From NCBI RefSeq assembly GCF_035046485.1, contig NC_085138.1:271541694-271605693 (forward strand): a DNA stretch of 64,000 nucleotides, given 5' to 3'. Below are positions 9,092 to 19,250 of this stretch, in pieces. Under the pieces are notes generated by a model that made no database searches, was not told where the DNA came from, and saw only the letters and a list, made by a program, of their open reading frames with translations. Origin of the DNA: Aedes albopictus. Lineage: Eukaryota; Arthropoda; Insecta; Diptera; Culicidae. The translations under genes were made by a program, and so were the position numbers. Numbering within the stretch: the first letter of the stretch is position 1; every line of letters starts with the position of its first letter.

Positions 9092-9743
9092 AGGAGGCAA
9101 TCAGTGAAATGGTTCAAACAGCGTGGGTATTATGATTTCTTGACTAATTTGTTGCTGTTTGAGCAAAAGTTTGAGTAACTGTGTTGTTGAAGTTGCATGA
9201 AATAAATACATAATACAACAACAAAGTTACCCAAACTTTTGCTCAAACAGCATCAAATTAGCCAAGAAATTATATAACCCACGCTGTTTGCACCAATTCA
9301 TTGCAAAAATGGAGAATAGGAAGCAATCAGTGAAGTACTAGATTGAAAGTAGTGAGCTGGATTTTTGTATGGTGAGATGATCAATTTTCCGTTTCTGCAA
9401 AGAAATGCTGCAAACAGCGTGGGTTATATGATTTCTTGCTTAATTTGATGCTGTTTGAGCAAAACTTTGGGTAACTGTGTTGTTGAAGTTGCAAGAAATA
9501 AATAATACAACAACACAGTTACCCAAACTTTTGCTCAAACAGCATCAAATTAGGCAAGAAATCAAATAACCCAAGCTGTTTGCACCATTTCATTGCAGAA
9601 ACGGAGAATTGATCATCTCACCATACAAAAATCCAGCTCACTACTTTCAATCTAATACTTCACTGATTGCTTCCTATTGAACATCTCACCATACAAAAAT
9701 CCAGCTCACTACTTTCAATCTAGTACTTCACTGATTGCCTCCT
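9092..9743. mobile_element. Palindromic MITE, variant A, host of a nested copy
   Basis: Its left end AGGAGGCAATCAG follows AT at 9090-9091 and its right end CTGATTGCCTCCT precedes AT at 9744-9745. It is split by a second copy at 9318-9675. The left arm has an internal deletion joining CAGTGAA to ATGGTTCAAACAG. Confidence 0.85.
9318..9675. mobile_element. Palindromic MITE, variant A, nested complete copy
   Basis: A 358-bp palindrome inserted in the right arm of the outer MITE at the sequence GAGAATTGA. The junctions read GAGAAT-AGGAAGC...GCTTCCT-ATTGA, i.e. a 2-bp AT duplication at AATT. The intact site is present in sister copies. Confidence 0.9.
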
Positions 9744-9747
9744 ATTG

Positions 9748-9830
9748 AGAAAGTTCTAAAACACTAAGTTGAGGAGCAGGATGTGTCCTAATTGGAACGT
9801 TACGCCAAGTAGAGAAAGAGAGATAGAGAA
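9748..9830 (+). repeat. Feilai-like SINE 3'-end fragment
   Basis: Contains AACACTAAGTTGAGGAGCAGG, then TCCTAATTGGAACGTTACGCC and AAGTAGAGAAAGAGAG, the same ordered blocks as other Feilai-type 3' ends in the window. Confidence 0.5.
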
Positions 9831-10234
9831 AAAATCTTTAAGCAATTTAAAACGCTATTGGTTGGTTGGGCGTTCAAACGGCATAAATGTGATAGCTTGC
9901 AAAAAAATGGCCGGTCATAAACGTTACACGAGATTTGTTCATTCCGTAATTTTTATATGATGCCAAAAGACATCAACTGAAATAATATTGATTATAAAAT
10001 GGTAATGCTGAGTGAAAAATACTTTAAAACTTTAAAAAAGGCTTACAAAATCGGAGGCTGACAAAATCGGGGGCTGATAAAATCGGGTCCTCACTGCACA
10101 TAACTGCAAGTCGGTGTAAACTCCAAACGTGTCTCATCTGAAAATACCTGTGTGATCTTTATTATTTTCTAATTTATGGAAATATTTGAACCAGTCACCA
10201 GGAGTGTCGACTTACTATTGCTAAGCATTCTCGG

Positions 10235-10475
10235 GTTTCCACCTAGCCTAGTGGCAAGGCTTTGGAATCCGGCGATCCAAACGCCGCGGCGGATTCGATT
10301 CCCGTTCCGGTCGGGGAAATTTTCTCGACTTCTTCACAATATACAAATTCATACATTGCATTGGCAGGCAAAAAAAAGCCCGTCAATTATTAAATGTGGA
10401 AGTGCTCAAAGATCATTAAGTTAAAGAGAGGCAGGCCAAGTTCCTTTTGGAACGTCAAGCCAAGAAGAATAAGAA
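10235..10475 (+). mobile_element. Feilai-like tRNA-derived SINE
   Basis: Near the 5' end is an A-box-like TAGCCTAGTGGCAAG (about 10248) and a B-box-like GGATTCGATTCCCG (about 10291), the internal RNA polymerase III promoter of tRNA genes. The body ends with AAGTGCTCAAAGATCATTAAG, GGCAGGCCAAG and GCCAAGAAGAATAAGAAG, the Feilai-type tail. It is diverged and has no clear target duplication. Confidence 0.7.
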
Positions 10476-10535
10476 GCATACTCGTAAAGTTGAAGCTTTA
10501 TACAAAAATTTACGCTTTAAACATGAATCGCATAA

Positions 10536-11080
10536 CTTTTTTTATTCTTACCCACTTAACCTAATTTACAGCTCGTTTGTCAACTAGGGCCCTACACACT
10601 AAGATCAGCTCAGTATTTTTCCCACCTTTTTACTGAGTTCTCAACAGCAGATTTAACTCGGTACGCACGGTTGTTTATTTTGCGGATATTCTGTACATGA
10701 GTTACCGAGCTCAGCTAAGAAACTGTCAAAAGTTACTGAAGCACGGTAAATATCGTTACTGGTGAACGGTAAATACGATTACCGAGTGTACCGAGATTAA
10801 TCTGCTGTTGAAAACTCAGTAAAAAGATGGAAAAAATACTGAATTCAGTGAAAAAATTACTGAGCTGGAACATCTGAATCTTAGTGTGTACGTAAGTGAT
10901 TCCACTCACACTTTGTACAGCGCCTGAATGTATCTTATTCTAATTCTACTATATCGAACTGGTTGTCTTTTTGCTGCTGTCACTTTTCTACCCTGTCCAG
11001 GGTAGAATGATGAGCACGAGAATGCTGATATGTGGCTGCTGTTCCTTTTCCAGTCCGATTAAGGGTCGTCCATTATGAGT
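10536..11080 (-). mobile_element. tRNA-derived SINE, 5'-truncated, split by a MITE
   Basis: Its 3' end is at the left (AAAAAATAAGAATG..., read on the minus strand) and it parallels the complete copy at 35701-36125. Shared blocks are CTTAACCTAATTTACAGCTC, CTAGGGC, ATCGAACTGGTTG, GGTAGAATGATGAGCAC and TTTTCCAGTCCGATT. The tRNA-like head is missing. The MITE at 10595-10888 sits inside it. Confidence 0.75.
10595..10888. mobile_element. 294-bp TA-flanked MITE, TIR CACACTAAGAT
   Basis: Ends are CACACTAAGAT and ATCTTAGTGTG with TA at 10593-10594 and 10889-10890. The arms continue inward as CTCAGTA...CAGCAGATT and its complement. The paralogous SINE at 35.75 kb shows the unfilled site (GGGCACTACGTGAG against GGGCCCTA...TACGTAAG), directly confirming both boundaries and the TA duplication. 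Confidence 0.85.
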
Positions 11081-11094
11081 GAAATCCAAGTTTC

Positions 11095-11225
11095 CAGATT
11101 CAGGGTGGCCACCTAACCGGGAAAAAACGGGAAAACCCGAAAAAAAACGGGAATTTGAAACGACCGGTAAAAAAGCGGGAAAATGCCGGGAATTTCAGAT
11201 GATTACCGGGAAAAATTGTTGTTAA
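11095..11225. repeat. GGGAAAA-rich low-complexity repeat
   Basis: Repeated ACCGGGAAAAA and CGGGAA blocks follow GGTGGCCACC. The block may be the end of a repeat family I cannot name. Confidence 0.4.
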
Positions 11226-11239
11226 GAGTAACAACTTGT

Positions 11240-11720
11240 TGTATTGTTGAATCCTAAGGAATTCGCCTGTGCAATCACTTGGAATTTTCTTAGAACAGAA
11301 CTTAGGATGTTCTTAGAAGTTTCTTCTGAAATTCCTCCAGGTTTTTGTACTGCCTGATTATCTCTTGGAATTCGATGAGATTTTTTCGAGGAAAGAGTTT
11401 CTTACATCTGGGATTTTTCCAAAAGTTTCTTTTCGGATTATCCTGTGTCCTTTCTTAAATTAGTTCTGGATTTTTTTCGGGGGATTCTTTCAGAAATTCG
11501 ATCCGGAATCTGAATTCATCAAGAAAATCATTCTGGGTTTAAACCAAGACAACCTCTTGAAATTAATTCAAGAGTTACTTTTAAGATTGATCTGTATTTT
11601 CCTTCCGCAATTCTTACAGGAGTTGCTCCAATCTTCAAAATTTCCTACGGGAATTCCTCCAAAATTATTATTTTTTGAAGCCCCTCCAGAAATTTTTTTT
11701 CTTTTCTTCCTAGAGCTCCC
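11240..11720. repeat. Degenerate AATTCCTCCAGG-type repeat island
   Basis: Loosely repeated TTCTTCTGAAATTCCTCCAG-like units cover the stretch. The 118-codon open frame at 11557-11913 overlaps the repeat and shows no recognisable domain. Confidence 0.5.
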
Positions 11721-12114
11721 TCTGGGCAAAACCTTATGTTTGTTCACTTCCGTTGGTACACCATTTCAAATTCAAACCATATTTCTCAACTTCAGAATAG
11801 TTCGATCTTCTATGACTACCAAAACGCACTATACTAAGTTTGAAATGCAACCGATGCGTTACTACCGGTGTAGTTATGAATGCCTTAACTCCAGAATGAT
11901 TTGGATGGCCTAAGGTATCGCCATTGATGTGCAGTTAGTCTTTCATACTCTGATTTATTTATATGGATCTAATGAAATCAGTTCTGGCATGCATACATTA
12001 GTTTGATATACTATTACAGGAAAAGGCCTTACAATCACAACTTCAGAGCTTTTATAAGTTGCCTAGAACATCACCAGGTCATGACTAACATCATTTCACG
12101 TTTTAATATGTATA

Positions 12115-12604
12115 GGGTAAGTGCTCCAATTATGGTTATAGTACCAATTATTCGCCATAGTTGATTTTCACCCTTTAACGATGTAAATCAACAAGAAAAA
12201 AAATATGGACAACAGATCACGTTCACAAAATTTGGTTGCACTCATTTAAACTCCACATTTTGCTCAAATTATGGTAGGAATAAATCATTTTCCTTAAAAT
12301 TTCGGCTTCCTTGCACCCTTTTTCGCCATAGTGTACCAGTTATGGCTAATCCCATAAGGAATGCATGCAAATAGTGCGAAAAGGAACCGAAGTTAACAAA
12401 TGTAGCCATAACTGGTACAGGGTTCCTATCATTGGCACACGCTTTAATAAATACTAAAAGTAGTTTTGGCTCCGTTTCTATATTTTTCCTGTAAAGTATG
12501 CTAGCTCAGCTATCTTTCAACATTTTGGTGACATTCGTTGGTCTTCTTGTTATTTTTATACAAATAGTTTTGCTTAGGTAGTGCCATAATTGGTACACTT
12601 ACCC
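12115..12604. mobile_element. 490-bp TA-flanked MITE, TIR GGGTAAGTG
   Basis: Left end GGGTAAGTGCTCCAATTATGG; right end is the near complement CCATAATTGGTACACTTACCC. TA flanks at 12113-12114 and 12605-12606. Variants of the inner motif (ACCAATTATTCGCCATAG, ACCAGTTATGGC, AGCCATAACTGGTAC) recur inside, as expected of subterminal binding repeats. No coding capacity. Confidence 0.8.
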
Positions 12605-12875
12605 TATTTGAATGTAATTCTTCAAGTTCAAGTGATTTTAAAAGTAAACATAACTATTTGTATTCAGTAGACAGAGCTCAAAACTTCTGGACGTTTTGGA
12701 TAACTTGGAGATCTATGTAACAGCTGTATAAGGACACAACTCATTCTATCTAACAGCTACAGCCCAAACAAGGAGTTTTGGGCAATTTTCACTAACATAT
12801 ATCACATTTGCATAGAAATATTACCCGAAATCGAGCGAATAACAAGTGGTGTACACTACACTACATTTGCAGCTA

Positions 12876-14052
12876 CACTCCCGATCTAAAGTTTGGGGTC
12901 ACCCCGTCAAAAACATGTCATTTTTTTAGGCCCATATCTCCGCCAATTCGCGTCCGATTTCAAAACCGTAGGTTTCATTCAAAAGATAATAAGTCAAAGA
13001 AACTTTGAACATGATTTAAAAGAAACTTTTTCAAAAAAATTTGTATGTAAACTTAACCCAAAGTTGCCAAATTTTCTAAAAAATGAATATAAACTTACGG
13101 CAGTGTCGCTGGAAATTGGGTCGACCAAATTTTCAGATGAGAGTGGTAATATAACCCTTTTTCTATTAGCTTTCAATTGCTTTTAACAGAACTTAGCTAA
13201 AAAATCTAGAAAAAAAGTTATTAATTAAATCAACTTTTCATATCATCGACCAAAAGTTTGGGGTCACCCCTCAATATGATGTATCAGCCAAAAGTTTGGG
13301 GTCACTTTCGTAAAACATGGAAAAGTGATTTGATCATATCTTCGTCATCTATGATTCAGTTTTGATTCTTTTTGACTCATTTCAAAGATAATTAACTAAA
13401 TTTACGTTTGATGTCTTTAACTTAACGTATTGACCGATTTTTGTATATGAAAATGCTATGTAAAGTTAACACATTTCACCACATTTCAAAAAATGAGGCA
13501 GCTTTACGTTAAGTTTTAGTATGTAAATTTCAACAAATATGTGTGGTTCAATGTCTATGCAGTAAGTATCATTCATTATGTTTCAAATAAGCCAAGAAGA
13601 ATTAAAATTGAATGAAAGATGACAAAGATATCAACAAATCACTTTTCCATGTTTTACGATAGTGACCCCAAACTTTTGGTCGATGACATCAAGGATGAAT
13701 TTACTTAATTACTTTTTTCCTAGATTTTTTAGCTAAGTTCTGTAAAAAGCAGTTGAAAGCTAATAGAAAATGGGTTATATTACCGCTCTCATCTTAAAAT
13801 TTGGTCGACCCAATTTTAAGCGACACTGCCGTAAGTTTATATTCATTTTTTAGAAAATTTGGCAACTTTGGGTTAAGTTTACATACAAATTTTACTGAAA
13901 AAGTTTCTTATAAATCATGTTCAAAGTTTCTTTGACTTATTATCTTTTGAATGAGGCCTAGGGTTTTGAAATCGAACGCAAATTGGCGAAGATATGGGCT
14001 TAAAAAATGACATGTTTTTGAGGGGGTGACCCCAAACTTTTGATCGGGAGTG
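12876..14052. mobile_element. 1.18-kb fold-back element, TA-flanked
   Basis: The ends are CACTCCCGATC and GATCGGGAGTG with TA at 12874-12875 and 14053-14054. The whole element is an imperfect palindrome centred near 13460. The motif AAAGTTTGGGGTCAC occurs at 12890, 13253 and 13291, and its complement at about 13661 and 14025. TA flanks and TIRs suggest the Tc1/mariner group. No transposase is present, and the 60-97 codon open frames inside are palindrome by-products. A second copy lies at 20169-21512. Confidence 0.85.
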
Positions 14053-14091
14053 TATATCTCCAAAATGTTCTAGCATAACATAATCTCCATA

Positions 14092-14306
14092 GGGTATTGG
14101 TTCCCTTATTAAGCATGTGGCTCCCATTTCCATCCTACGAAAAACAAGGAATTGGAGCGCTGTTTGTTTTGTTTCTTATTTTTGTATTTTTTGTTAGAAC
14201 TGAGCACCCATGTAAACACAAAGAACGGAATCAATCGGTGTCGTAATCGCTTGTTTTCGAATAGGATGAATATGGGAGCGTGAGATTACTGATGGCACAC
14301 ATACCC
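14092..14306. mobile_element. 215-bp TA-flanked MITE, TIR GGGTAT
   Basis: Starts GGGTATTGGTTCCC and ends GCACACATACCC, with TA at 14090-14091 and 14307-14308. The same 215-bp element is present at 29446-29660 and, diverged, at 46532-46726. Shared internal blocks are TTATTAAGCATGTGGCTCCC and TTTTTGTATTTTTTGTTAGA. Confidence 0.85.
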
Positions 14307-14309
14307 TAT

Positions 14310-15235
14310 ATACATATGATAGCACAACTAATCCCCTTGATAGAAACATTTTGTTTTGAAAATCCACCCACTGGGTCAAAAGCTATAAGTATAACTATGC
14401 AAAAAAGTTGTTCACATCCTTTAAGGGTTAATTGGTTCTATAAGGCAACTACGAATAGTACGGTCATGTATGCTTATTTATTGTACTCTTATAATTAAAA
14501 TCTAAATCTGGCAGGAACTACGAAGTTATTCAAAATACTGAAAATACTATGATGCAGTTCATTCCATTTATGTATTGCATTTATTCAAGTTGTGTTCACC
14601 AGAACGAAATGGTTCTAGCGCAATACATTTTTGCTCGGGTTTTCATCGTATTACACACACCATACCACATCTACCATTTATGTTCGTATTCGTATAGGCT
14701 CCTTCTATGGTTTGTTTTACGATATTAATACATCAATACGTTCATACATCTGCTACAATCTGCTGGACGTTGTAGTACGTACGTACCTTCTCGTAAGCTC
14801 ACGATATTCTCATTTCTCACGCAAAGCCGAAAACGTAGAACCAATACGGCGAGAACTGACGGACGAAACAGGGTAGAGGAAACCGTACCCGTACCGAGAA
14901 CGGGGTCTGCTTCTCGTCTGCCACTACATATTGCTATGGTTAGAGTAGTGTCGTGAACAGCGCATACGTACGAGAGTGAGCTGCAAAATCTAAAGAAGGA
15001 AGGCGTATGGATCTGCTGCATGCACCTTCTACGCTCTACGATCCATGCGAAGGTATTGACATAGTGATGTGGATACGTTACGATTTTCTGCATGCACTTA
15101 GGAAAGCATCTCACAAACAGCACAAGTAACATTTTTCAAAGTGCTGAAATTCGTATGTAAGTTTAGAATATTTTTGTATTCGAAATTCGAATCTTCCACA
15201 GTTTTTTCCATGATGTGCCAGATATGTCTCAATAA
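14310..15235. other. No gene or recognised repeat seen
   Basis: Apparently unique sequence. A 135-codon minus-strand open frame (14725-15132) lies here, but it has no recognisable motif and its composition is not distinctive. Confidence 0.3.
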
Positions 15236-15239
15236 TTAA

Positions 15240-15440
15240 GGTGAATATATAACGAAGCCACACCTCGAATTTTCGAAAGCACAAATCTGAAGAACCGAAT
15301 GTCGGTTTGAACTGAAAAGTTGATCGATTGGTTACCCCCTGGTGGTGACCAATCGATCAACTTTTCAGCTCAAACCGACATTCGGTTCTTCAGATTTGTG
15401 CTCTTGAAAATTCGAGTTGTGGCTTCGTCATATATTCACC
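15240..15440. mobile_element. 201-bp near-perfect hairpin MITE with TTAA flanks
   Basis: Arms of about 93 bp begin GGTGAATATATAACGAAGCC and meet around a short TACCCCCTGGTGGTG turn near 15340. TTAA precedes (15236-15239) and follows (15441-15444). Only a few mismatches separate the arms. It abuts the palindromic MITE at 15446. Confidence 0.85.
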
Positions 15441-15445
15441 TTAAT

Positions 15446-15794
15446 GGGGCACGTTCGGTGTAGTACTAGATTTGTAGTAATGAGCTGAATTTTAGTATGG
15501 TGAGAAGCTCAATTCTCCGTTTCTTCAATAAAACAGTGCAAAAAGCGTGGGTATTATGATTCCTTGCCTAATTTGATGCTGTTTGAGCAAAACTTTGGAT
15601 AACTATATTGTTTATGTTGCAAGAAATGGAGAAAACAATAACACTGTTACCCGAAGATTTGCTCAAACAGCATCAAATTAGGCAAAGAATAATAATACCC
15701 ATGCTTTTTGCACCATTTCCTTGCAGAAACGGAGAATTGACCATACTAAAATTCAGCTCATTACTACAAATCTAGTACTTCACCGATCTGTCCT
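15446..15794. mobile_element. Palindromic MITE with hybrid ends (C left, B right)
   Basis: The left terminus is GGGGCACGTTCGGTGTAG and the right terminus ends CACCGATCTGTCCT. AT flanks lie at 15444-15445 and 15795-15796 (site AATT). The outermost 15 bp of the two arms do not pair with each other, although the rest of the element folds. Confidence 0.85.
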
Positions 15795-15849
15795 ATTGTT
15801 GGCTTTCGCGTTCGCAGCCGCATTTTGTCACATCTACTAGAAAAAAAAA

Positions 15850-16115
15850 TAAATGTTGCACATGTTCGTTATGAAATTAGGACAAAAATATGTGAACATA
15901 TCAGCGACCAACATAAGACAGCGTAAACATATCGATTTTTATCCAAACTTTCTTGCCAATGACCATTTATCATTTGTTTTTCGCGTGGCAGGCACTAAGA
16001 TACTCAAGGCCCAAGAAAATCAAGGAAATTTGCATAACGAAAAGTTCCAGAATCGATCGGGAATTGATCCCGTCTCCCTCTCCACAGCATGGTCTTGATC
16101 AATGTGCACAGTTGC
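15850..16115 (-). mobile_element. Feilai-like SINE, 5' part
   Basis: Read on the minus strand, it has ATTGATCAAGACCATGCTG near the start, a B-box-like GGGATCAATTCCCG and then TTCGTTATGCAAATTTCCTTG, matching the 5' half of Feilai as I remember it. The Feilai-type 3' tail is absent. Confidence 0.55.
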
Positions 16116-16381
16116 AAATACGCATAAAAGTAAAGACTCATATTTAAAAGTACGGAAACTTATTTATTCGTACAAATAGTACTATACTATTCTGTTATGT
16201 ACTGTGGACTCCGAGAAACAATTATGTGCAACGTGATTCGCAAAACCTGACATTCCACTTTGTATCCATTGTACATATGTTAGAAATTAATATGATCTAA
16301 TAAATTGGAACGAGCTCACCACTTATCAAGTTTATAGCATAACTTCGATAATGGCTTTGCTCAGTACGGTTACCGAGATCA

Positions 16382-16394
16382 GCAACTCAGCACT
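16382..16394. repeat. Target-site duplication, left copy
   Basis: GCAACTCAGCACT here is repeated exactly at 17957-17969, bracketing the palindromic tRNA-like insertion. Confidence 0.85.
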
Positions 16395-16534
16395 TGTCAA
16401 TTTCTTGATTTTGCTTTGGCTGACCAAGCCATGTGGGAAATTACACTGTTGAAAATGCTTTGACATCCATGTGCACAACAGAACATGTGCTCGATGAACA
16501 AATTGAGATTTGAAATTATGAAAAGAAATCCACG

Positions 16535-16608
16535 TACTCCGGTGAGACTCGAACTCACGACTCCCAATTCGCTAGACGGGCGCTTCTATTCCTTCAAGCT
16601 ACGGAGTC
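16535..16608 (-). ncRNA. tRNA-like cloverleaf, copy 1
   Basis: On the minus strand, acceptor ACTCCG pairs with CGGAGT, D-stem GCTT with AAGC and T-stem GTGAG with CTCAC around TTCGAGT. The anticodon loop CTAGCGA would carry AGC. The anticodon stem is imperfect, so this is a SINE head or pseudo-tRNA rather than a working tRNA. Confidence 0.55.
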
Positions 16609-17045
16609 ACTCGACTATCTCCGTCGCCAGCAGGCCTAGAACTGAACTCGATTCCACAATCGCACATGGTTATCTTCTTTTCACAATCCAAACCCCCTAC
16701 GGATGGGATTAGATGAACATCTAACACATTGTCTGTTGTGCACATGTATGTCAAAGCGGGAGAGGAAGTTATTTTTAATTGTCGACAGCTTCGGGCACTG
16801 CCTTCCAATCACTTATTGGTATGGCAATTAGTGTGCAGTCGGACTCTCGACGGGTCGGTCCTCGGCCGACCGAATACGGTAAGGGTGACCGTAGCACCTT
16901 ACAAATGTCAATTTCTTGATTTTGCTTTGGCTGACCAAGCCATGTGGGAAATTACACTGTTGAAAATGCTTTGACATCCATGTGCACAACAGAACATGTG
17001 CTCGATGAACAAATTGAGATTTGAAATTATGAAAAGAAATCCACG

Positions 17046-17119
17046 TACTCCGGTGAGACTCGAACTCACGACTCCCAATTCGCTAGACGGGCGCTTCTAT
17101 TCCTTCAAGCTACGGAGTC
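17046..17119 (-). ncRNA. tRNA-like cloverleaf, copy 2
   Basis: Identical to the unit 511 bp to the left, in the same orientation. Confidence 0.55.
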
Positions 17120-17281
17120 ACTCGACTATCTCCGTCGCCAGCAGGCCTAGAACTGAACTCGATTCCACAATCGCACATGGTTATCTTCTTTTCATTCTTT
17201 GGATTGTGAAAAGAAGATAACCATGTGCGATTGTGGAATCGAGTTCAGTTCTAGGCCTGCTGGCGACGGAGATAGTCGAGT

Positions 17282-17355
17282 GACTCCGTAGCTTGAAGGA
17301 ATAGAAGCGCCCGTCTAGCGAATTGGGAGTCGTGAGTTCGAGTCTCACCGGAGTA
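17282..17355 (+). ncRNA. tRNA-like cloverleaf, copy 3
   Basis: The mirror image of copy 2 across the palindrome centre at 17200. It reads GACTCCG...GAGTTCGAGTCTCAC...CGGAGTA on the plus strand. Confidence 0.55.
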
Positions 17356-17792
17356 CGTGGATTTCTTTTCATAATTTCAAATCTCAATTTGTTCATCGAG
17401 CACATGTTCTGTTGTGCACATGGATGTCAAAGCATTTTCAACAGTGTAATTTCCCACATGGCTTGGTCAGCCAAAGCAAAATCAAGAAATTGACATTTGT
17501 AAGGTGCTACGGTCACCCTTACCGTATTCGGTCGGCCGAGGACCGACCCGTCGAGAGTCCGACTGCACACTAATTGCCATACCAATAAGTGATTGGAAGG
17601 CAGTGCCCGAAGCTGTCGACAATTAAAAATAACTTCCTCTCCCGCTTTGACATACATGTGCACAACAGACAATGTGTTAGATGTTCATCTAATCCCATCC
17701 GTAGGGGGTTTGGATTGTGAAAAGAAGATAACCATGTGCGATTGTGGAATCGAGTTCAGTTCTAGGCCTGCTGGCGACGGAGATAGTCGAGT

Positions 17793-17866
17793 GACTCCGT
17801 AGCTTGAAGGAATAGAAGCGCCCGTCTAGCGAATTGGGAGTCGTGAGTTCGAGTCTCACCGGAGTA
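17793..17866 (+). ncRNA. tRNA-like cloverleaf, copy 4
   Basis: The mirror image of copy 1, 511 bp right of copy 3 and identical in sequence. Confidence 0.55.
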
Positions 17867-18059
17867 CGTGGATTTCTTTTCATAATTTCAAATCTCAATT
17901 TGTTCATCGAGCACATGTTCTGTTGTGCACATGGATGTCAAAGCATTTTCAACAGTGCAACTCAGCACTGTTTTTTTTTTCGTATTCTCCTAGTCGCATT
18001 CACCCTGTTCAACGCGTTCACCATGTTCGCGTTTTGATAACCAAACGAGCGAGAGTCGT

Positions 18060-19170
18060 CGCAAAGGTGAACGTGTGAAATTTTCTGTTTCTGCTTAGAT
18101 CACGCTGTGCTCCGTTCCGTCGCCATCAGTCAGTCAGTCGAGTTGAGTCAGTCAGTGTTGTTCGTCGGCTTTGCAGTCAATCTACGGGCGGCTAGGAAAG
18201 TAGTTTATTAGAAGGCAACGACGACGGTCGTGGTAAAGACGGAACCATCCGTCGCGTATTATTCGGAGTGGGTGGGGGGAATAGGTAAATTTCAGTCTCA
18301 GCAGCAGCAGCAGAGCACTCGAGTTGGAAGCATTCTAGTAGTGTTGCGTAGTCGAGCGAAACCAGCGAGAAAAGAAAGGCGACGACGACGACGGTGTGAA
18401 GGCAGTGTATTTGAGTGATTTTGGCTAATGAAGGAGGTTTTTGCATATTCGATTCGAAGTGACAGAGTGTGAAAGGAAAAGACCCAGCTATTTTTGTGAG
18501 GTCGTCGGAGCCACAATGATCGGGCATGAGACAGTTCAGTTCCGGATTCCGATTGGACATTTTGGATATCAGTGAGTGTGCAAGAGATGTGATTTTTTTT
18601 TCAATTCAAGAAAATATTTGACAGCGGAGTTGCCACATACAAAGATTATCGAGTGAGATCACTCGGAAATGGAGTAGACATCAATATTCAAATCGATTGA
18701 TTGCTCGATGGATGTTGTCGATCCGAATCACCGAGTTACCTCGAGTGATTCGAGAAATGATCCCGTAAAGTTTCTCAACCGCAAAGTATATCAATCAAAT
18801 GTGATCTACTAATGTAACAGTGAAAATAGTGAAACTACGAAAGCTATCGAAACTGGCTGTAGGAGGAAGAAATAGCAATAGTGAATATTTTCCTCGTAAA
18901 ACTAAGCAAAGAAAAAAAACGAGAAATATCTAGGTGGTGCCGTATGTGTATGTGTGTCTGCATCTCTAATAGTGCCAACCAGTCACAGCAATAGTCGGAG
19001 CGCCACCGCCGGAGGCAGTTTTGGGTCCAAATATTACAAGTACTTGCCAGATAGCTTGACAGCTAGTGAGATAGTTCAAGTTTTTAGCAGATATAGTGGC
19101 AGTGGTGAGACGTGACCCAGCAATAACAGCGACAACAACTCGTCAGACGGCGAACGAAACGGCCAACAAG
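18060..19170 (+). other. 5'-exon-like, GC-richer unique sequence
   Basis: This is the least repeat-like stretch of the window. It has CAG/CGACGA runs, a cluster of arthropod initiator-type TCAGT motifs at 18126-18156, and GTGAGT donor-like sites at 18572 (TCA|GTGAGT) and 19170 (CAA|GTGAGT). A first ATG with good context (CACAATGA, 18516) opens 19 codons (MIGHETVQ...) ending at the first donor. The features fit a long 5' untranslated or first exon of a plus-strand gene continuing beyond the window. No homology can be named. Confidence 0.35.
18126..18156 (+). promoter_or_regulatory. TCAGT initiator cluster
   Basis: CATCAGTCAGTCAGTCGAG and GAGTCAGTCAGTG give several overlapping TCAGT pentamers within 31 bp. 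TCAGT is the insect RNA polymerase II initiator consensus. No clear TATA box lies about 30 bp upstream, so a TATA-less promoter would be expected if it is real. Confidence 0.35.
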
Positions 19171-19250
19171 TGAGTGTGAACGAACAGTGAGAAGGTTGGG
19201 TTCTGAGTTGTATTCGTTTCTTGCACGATACAGATATCCATGACCAGGTA

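Larger units (their letters stand above)
16395..17956. mobile_element. 1.56-kb palindromic tRNA-like retroposon insertion
   Basis: 16444-17194 is the exact reverse complement of 17207-17957 as far as I can read it (751-bp arms, 12-bp centre). Each arm contains two copies of a roughly 288-bp unit with a 511-bp period. Each unit carries a tRNA-like cloverleaf with a B-box. The left end has 49 extra bases (16395-16443) belonging to the same unit. A 13-bp target duplication brackets the whole. The matching 69-, 75- and 81-codon open frames on both arms are by-products of the symmetry. It could be a young retroposed SINE-like dimer with an inversion, or an assembly fold-back; the flanking duplication argues for a real insertion. 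Confidence 0.75.

Noticed and set aside
14725..15132. 135-codon minus-strand open frame
   Set aside because: No motif, no repeat partner and no splice or promoter context; likely chance.
16535..17866. Functional tRNA genes
   Set aside because: The anticodon stem is mispaired, the acceptor stem is 6 bp and the units are embedded in a retroposon, so they are treated as tRNA-like SINE heads.
16485..17916. Pairs of identical 69-, 75- and 81-codon open frames
   Set aside because: The identity comes from the perfect palindrome; they cross the tRNA-like units and are not proteins.
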